From Amphimedon queenslandica (taxonomy: Eukaryota; Porifera; Demospongiae; Haplosclerida; Niphatidae): DNA of 32,109 nucleotides. How positions within the stretch are numbered: position 1 is the stretch's first letter; the number at the start of each line of letters is the position of its first letter. Below, piece by piece: positions 21,452 through 31,131 of this stretch. The translations under genes were made by a program, and so were the position numbers. The stretch is from contig NW_003546280.1 of the NCBI RefSeq assembly GCF_000090795.2, forward strand, positions 8,988 to 41,096, read 5' to 3'. Below the pieces are notes generated by a model. The model did no database searches and had not been told where the DNA came from. It was given only the letters and a program-made list of their open reading frames with translations.

Positions 21452-24147
21452 ATGAAAATGTGTTCTCATAGAGTTGCCATTTTTATTCTCTCTTTGCTTG
21501 TTTGTGCAAGTGCTGTCCTTGGAGAAGCAGAGATTTTGAACGCAGAGGATTTCAAAAAGGCTGTTGCTGCTGGACCTGTCTTCGTTAAATTTTTTGCCCC
21601 ATGGTAAAACAGAAAATAGTCTACACTCACTTCTCTTTTATCAATTAATTATATTTCAATTGTTTAAGGTGTGGTCACTGCCAGAGGTTAGCTCCTACTT
21701 GGGACGAATTGGCTGAAGCTTTTAGCGGGAGTTCAGTGAGAGTAGCAAAGGTACGATGTAATTAATTAACCACGGATAATTAAAAATAATGTAACTATAA
21801 TGATGATGGTTCTAATTATAGGTTGATTGTACCCAAGAAACTCCGTTGTGCAGTGAAGAAGGAGTCAGAGGATATCCCACGTAATGTCCCCTCTTCTCCT
21901 CATTAAAATGATTATATCATTTTTAGTCTTAAGTTGTTCATCGGAACCCATCCGGTACTTTATTCCGGACAAAGAGATCTCAGTTCTCTCAAAACCTTTG
22001 TGCTGCAGCATGTGGAGGTGGTTGAGGTAGGCCTCCCCTGCTTATTATAAAGGAGTACTTTATTCTATAGGGAAATGAAATCGGTTTGGTGGAGCTGAGT
22101 GATGAGAATTTCATGGGTTTCTTAGAAAAGTCCGGAATACAATTTGTAAAGTTTTATGCTCCTTGGTAAGTTGAACTTGTTGTAATGATAGGGCAAACTT
22201 TAAAAATTCGTAAAAAATTCAAACTTGATTGGAATCAGCTCAAACTTTCTCCGCAACATAAGTACATGTATATGTATCAAAAAATGTAATAAAAGTTGAG
22301 AATTCTCTCCTAGTCATTTTTGGTGAAATTTGGCTGATGACCCTGTACTATAGTACAGGGACTTTGGCCTGATTTTGGAGCAACTTTAAAAATTCCTAAA
22401 AAATCCAAACTTGATCGGAATCAGCTCAAACTTTCTACGCAACATAAGTACATGTATATGTATCAAAAAATGTAATAAAAGTTGAGAATTCTCTCCTAGT
22501 CATTTTTGGTGAAATTTGGCCGATGACCCTGTACTATAGTACAGGGACTTTGGCCTGATTTTGGAGCAACTTTAAAAATTCCTAAAAAATCCAAACTTGA
22601 TCGGAATCAGCTCAAACTTTCTACGCAACATAAGTACATGTATATGTATCAAAAAATGTAATAAAAGTTGAGAATTCTCTCCTAGTCATTTTTGGTGAAA
22701 TTTGGCCGATGACCCTGTACTATAGTACAGGGACTTTGGCCCAATTTTGGAGCAACTTTAAAAATTTGTAGAAGATCCAAACTTGATCAGAATCAGCTCA
22801 AACTTTCTACGCAACATAAGTACATGTATATGTATCAGAAAAAATTATAAAAATGAAGAATTTTTTCTAGTCATTTTTTGGTGAAATTTGCTTGATAGGG
22901 ACTTTTGCCCTATTTTGAAGCAACTTGAAGTTTATATTTGTTGATTTGTAGGTGTGGTCATTGTCAGAGGTTAGCACCAGTTTGGGATGAGCTGGCCACT
23001 TATTATAAATCGGATTCATCAGTTCACGTAGGAAAGGTAAGGTATGGAGGGGAATGGAAATGAAAGAGAAGACAGGAGAGAGAAAAAACTTCCTCCATAA
23101 TGTACTTTAAAATATTATGTATATAGTAGGAGAGCTGTAAGCTTTTATCCTCATGGCCTTTTATTATGCTATAATGTATGCCTCTAACTTTTTGTATGCT
23201 GGTTACACGATAATTAAATCCTGTTTTTCAGGTTGACTGTACTCGTTTTGGTGACCTGTGTAGCAGGTATGGCGTTAAAGGTTATCCTACTTTATTGACG
23301 TTTGGCGGAGGGATAGCTCTTGATAAATATGATGGGGAGAGGACTCTGAGCTCACTCATTGCATTTGTGAGCAAACAAAGTGGCCATGATGATGATAAGG
23401 TTGCCAATACTGCTAGTGAAGATCAGAAAAAGAACAAAGTAATATCTCTCTTTCTTTATCTTGTTTCTGTTTCATTTTTGACTTTCATATTATAGTGTTA
23501 TTGAGTTACAATAGTAATCTTTATAATACAATACGGAACTGATTAATTAGTGAATTTATTATAGGGTCATCCTCTTTCTCCCCTTGTTCTTACTGCTGAT
23601 AATTTTGACAGTTCAATCAGCGAAGGGATCAGCTTCATAAAGTTCTATGCGCCTTGGTACGAGATTTTATGTACATTTTGTGAATATAATACATATAATT
23701 GTAGGTGTGGTCATTGTAAGAGATTGGCGCCCACTTGGGACCAACTGGCAGAAATGGCTCATGAAACAACTCATGCTACCATTGCTAAAGTAGACTCGCT
23801 GGGAATGAGTGCCATTGTTTGACATTATTATAATTTTAGGTTGATTGTACAGCAGAGACAAGCTTATGTTCTCGCTTTGAAGTAAGAGAGAGAGAGGGAG
23901 GGAGGGGGGAATGAGAAAAAAACAGTAATGTCAGATGCAGTTCAAGCTTGCTGTGCTACTTGGTTCATTGGTGGCACAAACAGTTTTTCAGTCTTGAATT
24001 TCCTTTCTTTTTCTTCTCAATCCTTTCCCTGTACAGATCACTGGGTATCCTACATTAATATTGTTCTCTGATGGCATAAAGAAGACTGAATATAACAAAG
24101 CAAGAGACTTGGATTCTCTGCTAAGCTTTCTTCATGAAAACGAATAG
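21452..24147 (+). CDS. TXNDC5: TXNDC5 (ERp46)-like protein disulfide isomerase, three thioredoxin domains
   Basis: Eleven exons: 21452-21603, 21669-21750, 21822-21880, 21927-22026, 22071-22165, 22952-23036, 23232-23438, 23565-23656, 23705-23789, 23840-23881, 24037-24147; 369 aa. A signal peptide (about 1-24) precedes three thioredoxin domains, each with an intact redox site: WCGHCQR (C52/C55), WCGHCQR (C164/C167) and WCGHCKR (C292/C295). Each also has a GYPT cis-proline loop and a VDCT strand. This family introduces disulfides into secretory proteins in the ER lumen. A charged linker ([20 protein letters not shown]) separates domains 2 and 3. The C-terminus is LLSFLHENE, with no KDEL-type retrieval signal, unlike human TXNDC5. 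Each WCGHC codon set is split by an intron at the same place (TG|G), which fits domain duplication. The fifth intron (22166-22951) holds four copies of the 186-bp repeat. Confidence 0.9.
22194..22930 (-). repeat. 186-bp-family repeat, about 4 copies, in a TXNDC5-like intron
   Basis: Units are reverse-complemented relative to the NSMCE2 and EXOC1 arrays. The perfect palindrome CCCTGTACTATAGTACAGGG starts at 22341, 22527 and 22713, exactly 186 bp apart each time. The middle units are nearly identical, which indicates recent amplification or homogenisation. The last unit (from about 22780) is diverged. Confidence 0.95.
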
Positions 24148-24414
24148 AGGGACTTCATTTCAGGAGATTTAATAATAATAATAATAATAATAATAATGAT
24201 GTTGATAATAATGATGACTGATACTAGATCTACTAATATATTTGTTGCATAGTAGCAGTTTATCCAATTAAATTCATCGTTTCTTCATTAATGTCCACAG
24301 AGTTGATTTTGGCATTATAATAATTATTGATTTGACTTGGCATCCAAAGGGAGTGTCCAGCTATAAAAGTCATGGATTCTCTACAGAAAGTGACATTATC
24401 ATTCTCTCCAGGAA
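24148..24414. other. Intergenic region between the two TXNDC5-like genes
   Basis: 267 bp with an (AAT)n run near 24170-24197 and the TATA-like element at 24362. No other feature is seen. Confidence 0.6.
24362..24369 (+). promoter_or_regulatory. TATA-box-like element of the TXNDC5-like paralog
   Basis: TATAAAAG lies 46 bp before the start codon at 24415. Transcription would then start roughly at 24390, leaving a very short leader. Similar AT-rich sequence is common here, so this is tentative. Confidence 0.35.
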
Positions 24415-25967
24415 ATGATGTGTTCTGCTCGAGGTGTTATTTTTGTCTTACTGGTAGCTTATCATGGAGCTGCTCTAGTCCTTGGAGGAGCTGAAACCCT
24501 GAGCGAAGATGAGTTTAAAGATGCTATTGCTGATGGACCTGTATTTGTCGCATTCATTTCCCCTTGGTAACACTTTAGTCTAATAAATAAATCAACATTA
24601 AATTTTGCATTACTTGATATATACTTGGTTTTAGGTGTGGCTTTAGTCAAGCCTTAGCTCCTATTTGGGACAATTTGGCTAAAGATGTTAAAACAGTGAA
24701 GATAGCTAAGGTAGTAGGATTGCATTTTCTTACATATTAAAATAGCATAAACTACCCATTTGTATTAATTTTTTGTTTAGCTAAAAAACTTCACACTTTT
24801 CTGCGCCAATCTGCGGTGTCTTATGCCTCATTTGGCACTTCAAATTTTCATCTAATTTGGCACTCAGCAATTTATTATTACATGCAATAAAATCATAACA
24901 ATCTTGATTGAACCTCGGCAAAATTGCAATCCTATAGTTAAAGCATGTGTCAATCTCCATGCTAAAATGTGCAATTAATTTTTGCTCAGATCTTGATTTG
25001 CATGTAAATATTAAATATAATTATTGCACTAGGTGGATTGTGATCAGGATCGTCAGCTATGTGAGAAAGAGGACGTAGCTGGATTTCCAACGTATGTAAT
25101 CCATGCATGGTAATTCTTTTATTTTATACCTTTTTTATTAGTCTTATCTTGTACGTCAATGAAAGGCCTATATTATTTAAAGGAGATAGGAAGCTAACTG
25201 CATTCAAGGAATTTATAAACAAGCATATAGAGGTATTCTTGAAATGAGCTTGTATTATGGTATTATTATGCAGAATTTATAAATGTTTTTAGGAAGATAA
25301 AGAGATTGGTTTTGTGGAACTGACCGATGAAAATTTTTCAGGTTTTCTGAAAACATCTGGACTACAATTTGTCAAGTTTTACAAACCTTGGTAAGCTGAA
25401 GTTGTAATCCTTGGATTGTATTGTGTGTGGCTGTATTTAAAGAGTTAGTTGATGACGTGAATGTAATATCTATTCATTGCAGGTCTGGTCATTGTCATAG
25501 TTTTGCACCAGTTTGGGAAGAGTTGGATTTGTATAACTCGGATACATCAGTTCACATAGGAAAGGTAAGAGAGGAATGGAAATAAAATATTCTGCTTCAG
25601 TAAGAGAAAAGAGAGGAGAAAAAGACAGAACTTATGCATCATAGTATCCACTTTACAATTAATACATAGTTTGCTTGCTTTTTATAGGTTGATTGTACTG
25701 TACAGACAAGTTTGTGTGCTCAATTTGAAGTAAGAGAGAGAGAGAAAGAAAAGGGAGAGAAAGAGGGAGGAGAAAGGAAGGAGGTGAAGCAAATTAATTT
25801 ATGAAATTGAGCTCTCTTTTAATTGCATGCTCATTCATTTTTTTTCTGTACAGATCACTGGCTATCCTACATTACTTTTATTTTCTGATGGCATGAAGAA
25901 GGCCGAGTATTATGACAAGGAAAGAGATTTGGAGTCGCTAATAAACTTTCTTCATGAACACAAATGA
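24415..25967 (+). CDS. Shortened TXNDC5-like paralog with degenerate active sites
   Basis: Eight exons: 24415-24566, 24635-24710, 25033-25091, 25142-25232, 25293-25390, 25483-25564, 25688-25729, 25854-25967; 237 aa with signal peptide (MMCSARGVIFVLLVAYHGAA). It is a tandem copy of the preceding gene: the first and third exons have identical lengths (152 and 59 bp) and phases match. Only two thioredoxin domains remain. The first active site is WCGFS (C52 kept, second Cys replaced by Ser55). The second is WSGHC (first Cys replaced by Ser160, C163 kept). Classical dithiol oxidation or reduction is therefore unlikely. Mixed-disulfide capture or a chaperone role is possible (inference). The second domain joins the front half of ancestral domain 2 to the back half of domain 3 (VDCTVQTSLCAQFE, ITGYPTLLLFSDGMKK). 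It ends LINFLHEHK without KDEL. The frame is open throughout, so it is not an obvious pseudogene. Confidence 0.85.
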
Positions 25968-26044
25968 TAATGACAACTGCAACAATAATAATAATGAATA
26001 ATCAGTCATTTATTATCAGTCTAGATTGCTATAGTTTATATTAA

Positions 26045-26127
26045 AGCCAAATTTTAGGCTAAATTTTGGAGCAACTTTAAAAAATCCAAGTTTGATTGGA
26101 ATCAGCTCAAACTTTCCACACAACGAA
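26045..26127 (-). repeat. Fragment of the 186-bp repeat upstream of ADAM17
   Basis: GGAGCAACTTTAAAAAATCC followed by GATTGGAATCAGCTCAAACTTT matches the unit in reverse orientation. It ends about 95 bp before the ADAM17 start codon. Confidence 0.7.
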
Positions 26128-26201
26128 AGAACAGACTCGGAGTTGAGCCACGTGGTTTCCGTATTCTTTAGTCTAGAATCCGGGATTCAATGTAAATCTA
26201 T

Positions 26202-26229
26202 GGGCGTGGCATGGTTAAAGATGGCGGCT
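26202..26229 (+). promoter_or_regulatory. ADAM17 proximal promoter elements
   Basis: GGGCGTGGC (26202-26210) lies just before the start codon, and AAGATGGCGGC (26219-26229) overlaps the ATG. The latter resembles the YY1-type element found at start sites of TATA-less animal genes. Confidence 0.4.
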
Positions 26230-28408
26230 GACATGGTGAGAAAGCTGTTGTATGTACTAGAATCACTCCTTCACTTGTGTTCTGTCTTGTTTAGGGGTTG
26301 TTACTGCTGCTACCACTAGTTTATCTGGCTCTACTATCGAGCGCGTTACCTTGTAAGAAAGACAGAGAGTGGCCAGGGAGAGAATTATATACATTTATTT
26401 TTCCTATTATTTCTGGATTTATTTATTTCTTTATGGTATGATTTTTCTAGCTCATGACCCTCTCTCTCCTGCACTCCATTATTATGAAAAGCTACACAAA
26501 GACAACGTGAGGCACAAGATTGTACGTGACAACATGCCAAGACTTGAGGACAACCTTATTGAGCTACACCTCGACATTCATTCAAAGTAAAGTACCCCAT
26601 GAGACCTAGTGGTCACCATAGGGAACTGGTTTATTTATATTATTATGAACATGTACTTGATACTTATGTATGTGTCATGGTTGAGTGATTGGGTGCAATG
26701 ATAGATCATATTACATCGTTTAAGTTTCTTTCTTAATTTTTTGAATATGTGACCATAATTGACAAAAGGTACCTTATGGCGGGTAGTGAAATTTGCCTTT
26801 ATAGCCAAGAAAATCCAACTTCCTGAGCTCCATTTATCATAAAATTACTCCACAGGTTGCAAAAAGTTACTATATAACTTTTAAACACAATAGATGTCCA
26901 ACAGAGCAGTCACAGGTTGATATTTTTCATTATAATGATGAATTTTAAAATCCGCCATAAGGTACCTTTTGTCAATTATGGTCACATATTTTCTTTTAGT
27001 TCTTGACTTCTTCTACTGTATTTTTCCTTCTCCTCTCTCTCTCTTAGATATTTCAGATTACAATTATCTCCTACTATCGAGTCCTTCCATCCGTCATTAC
27101 AATCTCAGTCCTCTCATCCAATCAATTTCTCTGAGTTCTTTCATGGTCACGTATTTGGGGCAGAGTTCAGTGATGTGACGGCTCATATGACCGAGGATGG
27201 GATAATGACAGCTATCATTGTATTGGATATAGAGACATACTACGTTGAGGTAGGTTAAGATGAATTCCTTTGATATTATATTATTTTATTCATTAGCCAT
27301 CAAGCAGACATATCAAGGAGTCACATGATTATCACATGATAACGTATAAGGCTTCCGATATCAAGTATAACATGACTGGGTATGAAAACCAATTTAAAAT
27401 TGATATTACTATTGTTGTTATTATTATTATTATTATTATTATCATTATTATGGTTTTTGTTGTAGTGATGCCAATTCTCCATTTTGTGGTCACAAAGGTG
27501 CATATAAAGTTAACCACACCCACTACGTTAATTTTGGTAAGACGCCATCAAAAGTGCGGAGTAGGCTAAAGAGACAGGCTCCATCGCCAGTGACCGTTTG
27601 TCCAATGTTCCTCGTTGGCTCGACCAGCTTCTATGAGCAGTTTGGTGGAGGAGAGGTGGAAAAAGCTATTAATTATCTGGTAAGATACTTGTGTTTACAT
27701 TAAATTAATATTAAATTTGTCAGCTGTATAAAATTGATAAATCTACGTCTTTTACACTTCTCTTTCTCTTCCTTCTCCCTCTTTTTCAGCTCTTGTTAAT
27801 GCTGGATGTCAATCGTATATATAGAACTACTGATTGGTTTATACCTAATGTTGTTGATAGTGCTACTCCTGGTACTAAGGGACTCCAAATTGCAGGAGTA
27901 TGTTGGAAATTTTTGTAAAATTTACCTCAATTTTTGCTGCTTGTCTTGTAAAATTAATGCTATTATTTAACATGTACTTACATGTATGTGTATTATAAAT
28001 TTGTTTATGTTAGGTTAATATTATTAATGATGCTAATAATGCCCCTGCTTACAATCAAGATAGCAACGTCATGTCCGAGAATCTTCTAAGAGTTAGTGTC
28101 AGACTAATAGCCCTCTCTTATCATCAGCTCTCTTCTTTCTCCCTCCCTCCCTCTCTCTCTCTCTCTCTCCCTCTCTCTCTCTCCCTCTCTCTCTCTCTCT
28201 CCCTCTCTCTCTCTCTCTCTTTCAGGAGTTCTCCAGGACAGACTGGAGCAGATATTGCTTGGCTCATCTCTTCATTGGTAGCAACTTCGCCGATAACTCT
28301 AGACTGGGCGTGGCTTACATTGCAGATGCCTCAAGCTTCTATCTAGGAGGCGTGTGCTCTCGGCGTAAGCTAAACTTATTATTATTATCATTATTATTAT
28401 TATTATTA

Positions 28409-28479
<71 letters not shown>

Positions 28480-30305
28480 CTATTTAGGTACTAGTATAAA
28501 TGGAGTTGCATTCTCTGGTAATACTGGTATATCATCATTTCGTGCTCGATCCAGACTCCTCCTACTTGCTGAGGCTGTTATCATCACAGCTCACGAGATA
28601 GGACACAACTGGGGGGCCCAGCACGATGACTCCTCCTCCTCCGAGTGTAGCCCCTCCCCTGAGAACGGAGGGAAGTACCTGATGTATCCCATAGCTCAGG
28701 ACGGAACAGCTGATAATAATAATGTGAGGCAAACATAATACATGTACATGTACATGTATTAGAAGGGAAAATCTATGTACATGTATGCTTTTCTTATTTT
28801 TATAGGTTTTTTCTCCTTGCTCTGTTCGTGGTGTGAGTCGTGTACTAAACACTCATGAAAGTGACTGTTTCACAGGTCAGCTTTGAAATGGTCATGAGAG
28901 AGGATTCCTCTTTTAACAATAATATGAATTTTCTTACTAGTGTATGTCGTGTAGAAAGTTTGAGCTGATTCTGATCAAAATCTGATTTTTTATGAGTTTT
29001 TAAAGTTTCTTCAAAATCAGGCCAAAGCCCCTGTATTACAGTGCATGTATATCAAAAACTGCCATTATTTGTAATTCACTTTTATTGTGATTGACTCCAT
29101 GCTTGTTCCCTGCAGCTCCTAGTAATAATTTGTGTGGTAATTTCATTGTTGATGTTGGTGAGCAGTGTGACCCTGGTCCTACTGGTGTTCTTTCTGGTGG
29201 TGACATGTGCTGTACTGTCGGGTGCAGGTACAAAGGGAACGCCACACATACTTACACATGCAGGTTAGAATTAGGAATACTTTATTATTATCAATTATCA
29301 ATTAGACTTTAGAATGCACATACACGTACGAGTATTGAAGGTTTTATTTTTTAAAATCCTTTCTCTCCCCCCCCCTCTCTCTCTTCTCTTCTCTTCTTTA
29401 TATATTTTATAGTGATACTAATCATGAATGTTGTCAGGGTTGTTTCATAAGTAGAGAAGGTTCTATCTGTCTCCTTCGACAGTATGGGAACTTAGGCTGC
29501 CTTGCTAATGAGACATGCAAGTAAGGGAAAGGGGAGGGAGAGGAGAGAAGGAGAGAGGGAGGGAAAAGTGGCTCAATCATTCATTAGAACTACTTCAATT
29601 GTTTGATAGTGGTATGGACAAAACTTGTCCAAGTAGTGTGACAAGTGCTCCAGTTGATACTCCTTGTGGATTTGAGTAAGGCATAATAAAAGATACAGCA
29701 TTATTATTTTTATTTTAAAATCTTTCGCTTTCTCCTTTACCAGAGGTATCTGTGTTCCTACAGCTGACCCTAATGATGATGTAAATAAAACCGAGTGTAG
29801 GCAGTTTTGTGAACAAATGGACCTTGAAACATGTCACTGCACTGGTCAGCCAGTAAAACCTAGCATTAATTAACTATACTGTACATGTACATTTACGATT
29901 AACTAAGAGAAAATTTCGCTTTTATATACTCTTAATTTTAATTTTACATGTACACATGTACATGTATTATTTTACATATACGTATACCTTTAGGTGAGGA
30001 TCAGTGTAAGATATGCTGTAGGGACGGTAGTGGTGCTTGCAGTCGAATCAATAATCCTTCAATGGATCTTCCTGATGGGAGCTTTTGTGAGGGAGGATCC
30101 TGTCAACAGGTTATTAATTATTTAATTTTAATTAATGGACCACACCCTTTAATTGCATTATTATTATTATTATTATTGTCATGGTTAGGGTACTTGTGTT
30201 TTATCTGATCCAGATCTCGTGACATTTCTCTCTGACCTTTTTGGAAATTTCAGCACAAATGCTCTCCGTGAGTGGCTATGAAACTTTTTGAACCTTCATT
30301 TCTCT

Positions 30306-30337
<32 letters not shown>

Positions 30338-30831
30338 CATTCCCAATAGTTCAGTTCTTGTATGAGAATATTGTTGGCAGTGTCATTGTAGTTTCTCTAT
30401 TCGTCTGGATACCAGTGTCTACTGCTGTGCACGTATTTGTAAGTTAATAATATTGTTTATAATGAAGAACCCTCTCCTAATCATTTTGATGAATGAATTA
30501 CATGTATACCTCATGTATGTATTTTAGTGATACAGCTGTATTAGTAACATGTTACTCAAATAAGTTCCTTATTAAATGTCAGTATCATTATGTGCCATAT
30601 ATAATGTAGGACATTTGGTGGGAGAAGAGAAGAGAGAAGAAGAAGAAGAAGAAGAAACAAAAAGATGACGAGAAGAAACTAGTTGAGAGCGTGGATTATG
30701 ACTCTGATGACCCTGACAATCCTAAGGAAATTGAAGAGGTCACAGAAGAAAGGAAATTTCGTGATAATAAGGACCCAGAAAAAGATCCAATAACTCACCA
30801 CCTGCTGGATAAAGAAACTGTTATAAATTAG
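26221..30831 (+). CDS. ADAM17: ADAM17 (TACE)-like membrane metalloprotease
   Basis: Nineteen exons: 26221-26235, 26295-26352, 26451-26586, 27048-27249, 27297-27379, 27466-27679, 27790-27897, 28014-28091, 28226-28364, 28488-28723, 28806-28875, 29116-29263, 29413-29520, 29610-29675, 29744-29844, 29994-30109, 30189-30267, 30350-30438, 30610-30831; 755 aa. ADAM17 sheds ectodomains of membrane proteins. Order: signal peptide, prodomain with GHVFGAEFSDVTAHM and a cysteine-switch-like FCGHKG (C172), furin-type site RLKR (ending at 201), catalytic domain with HEIGHNWGAQHD (zinc H380, H384, H390; E381) and Met-turn MYPIA, disintegrin region (CGNFIVDVGEQCDPG), membrane-proximal Cys-rich region with ICCRDGSGACSR, a CANDIS-like stretch and a membrane span (about 660-682; ENIVGSV, FVWIPVS). 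The CICCRD and ENIVGSV parts favour ADAM17 over ADAM10. The 73-residue tail begins with a dense Lys/Arg run and turns acidic. The first coding exon holds only five codons. Confidence 0.92.
26744..26990. mobile_element. MITE-like element with perfect 39-bp terminal inverted repeats
   Basis: The left end (26744-26782, beginning AATATGTGACCATAATTGAC) and the right end (26952-26990) are exact reverse complements over 39 bp. They enclose 169 bp of non-coding DNA inside ADAM17 intron 3. If the outer bases are read as TA duplications, the ends begin TGTGACC, consistent with a Tc1/mariner-type MITE; the target duplication is not certain. Identical ends indicate recent insertion or strong constraint. 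Confidence 0.85.
28378..28479. repeat. (ATT)n microsatellite in an ADAM17 intron
   Basis: An almost pure ATT run fills the intron 28365-28487. It produces a false poly-Leu reading frame that merges two real exons. Confidence 0.93.
28940..29050 (+). repeat. Fragment of the 186-bp repeat in an ADAM17 intron
   Basis: GTGTAGAAAGTTTGAGCTGATT is followed by TTTTTAAAGTTTCTTCAAAATCAGGCCAAAG and a half-lost palindrome (CCTGTATTACAGTGCATG). It is a single partial copy. Confidence 0.75.
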
Positions 30832-31131
30832 TGTTGATTATGAGTGGACAATTAAAGTATTTTTTAACCCTTTCAATGCTCTTTTCCCCTCTATTACTCT
30901 TGATTTTATTAAAGCATAGATTGGATATTTTTTCTTCTCTTTGTACATGTGTATCTTGTAAGATGTACATGTACTTACAGTATATTTTTGTGATCTCCAT
31001 CTCTCTCTCTCTCTCCATCATTCCTTCTACAAATACTTTATATGTACATCAGTTGAAATATTCATTGCCATTGTCTTCAGTTGCTGTCAAAGCATTCTCC
31101 TCTTTTTCTTGACTATAAGCAGAAGTTTAAA
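30832..31131. other. Intergenic region ADAM17 / arylsulfatase
   Basis: 300 bp, AT-rich with a short TACATG run and a CT run near 31003-31016. No gene, TATA box or GGGCGTGGC motif is evident. Confidence 0.6.

Noticed and set aside
22194..22930. Possible CRISPR array because of regular repeats
   Set aside because: The unit is one continuous 186-bp tandem repeat without short repeat/spacer alternation, and it lies in a eukaryotic intron.
26092..26319. 75-aa open frame overlapping the ADAM17 start
   Set aside because: It begins in a fragment of the 186-bp repeat and runs through the ADAM17 promoter in the wrong frame; no domain is recognisable.
27332..27523. Asn- or Ile-rich frames on the minus strand
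   Set aside because: They are shadows of an ATT microsatellite in an ADAM17 intron and of its coding exons.
28259..28738. Continuous frame with a poly-Leu stretch
   Set aside because: The poly-Leu part is an (ATT)n intron; the real ADAM17 exons 28226-28364 and 28488-28723 splice around it.
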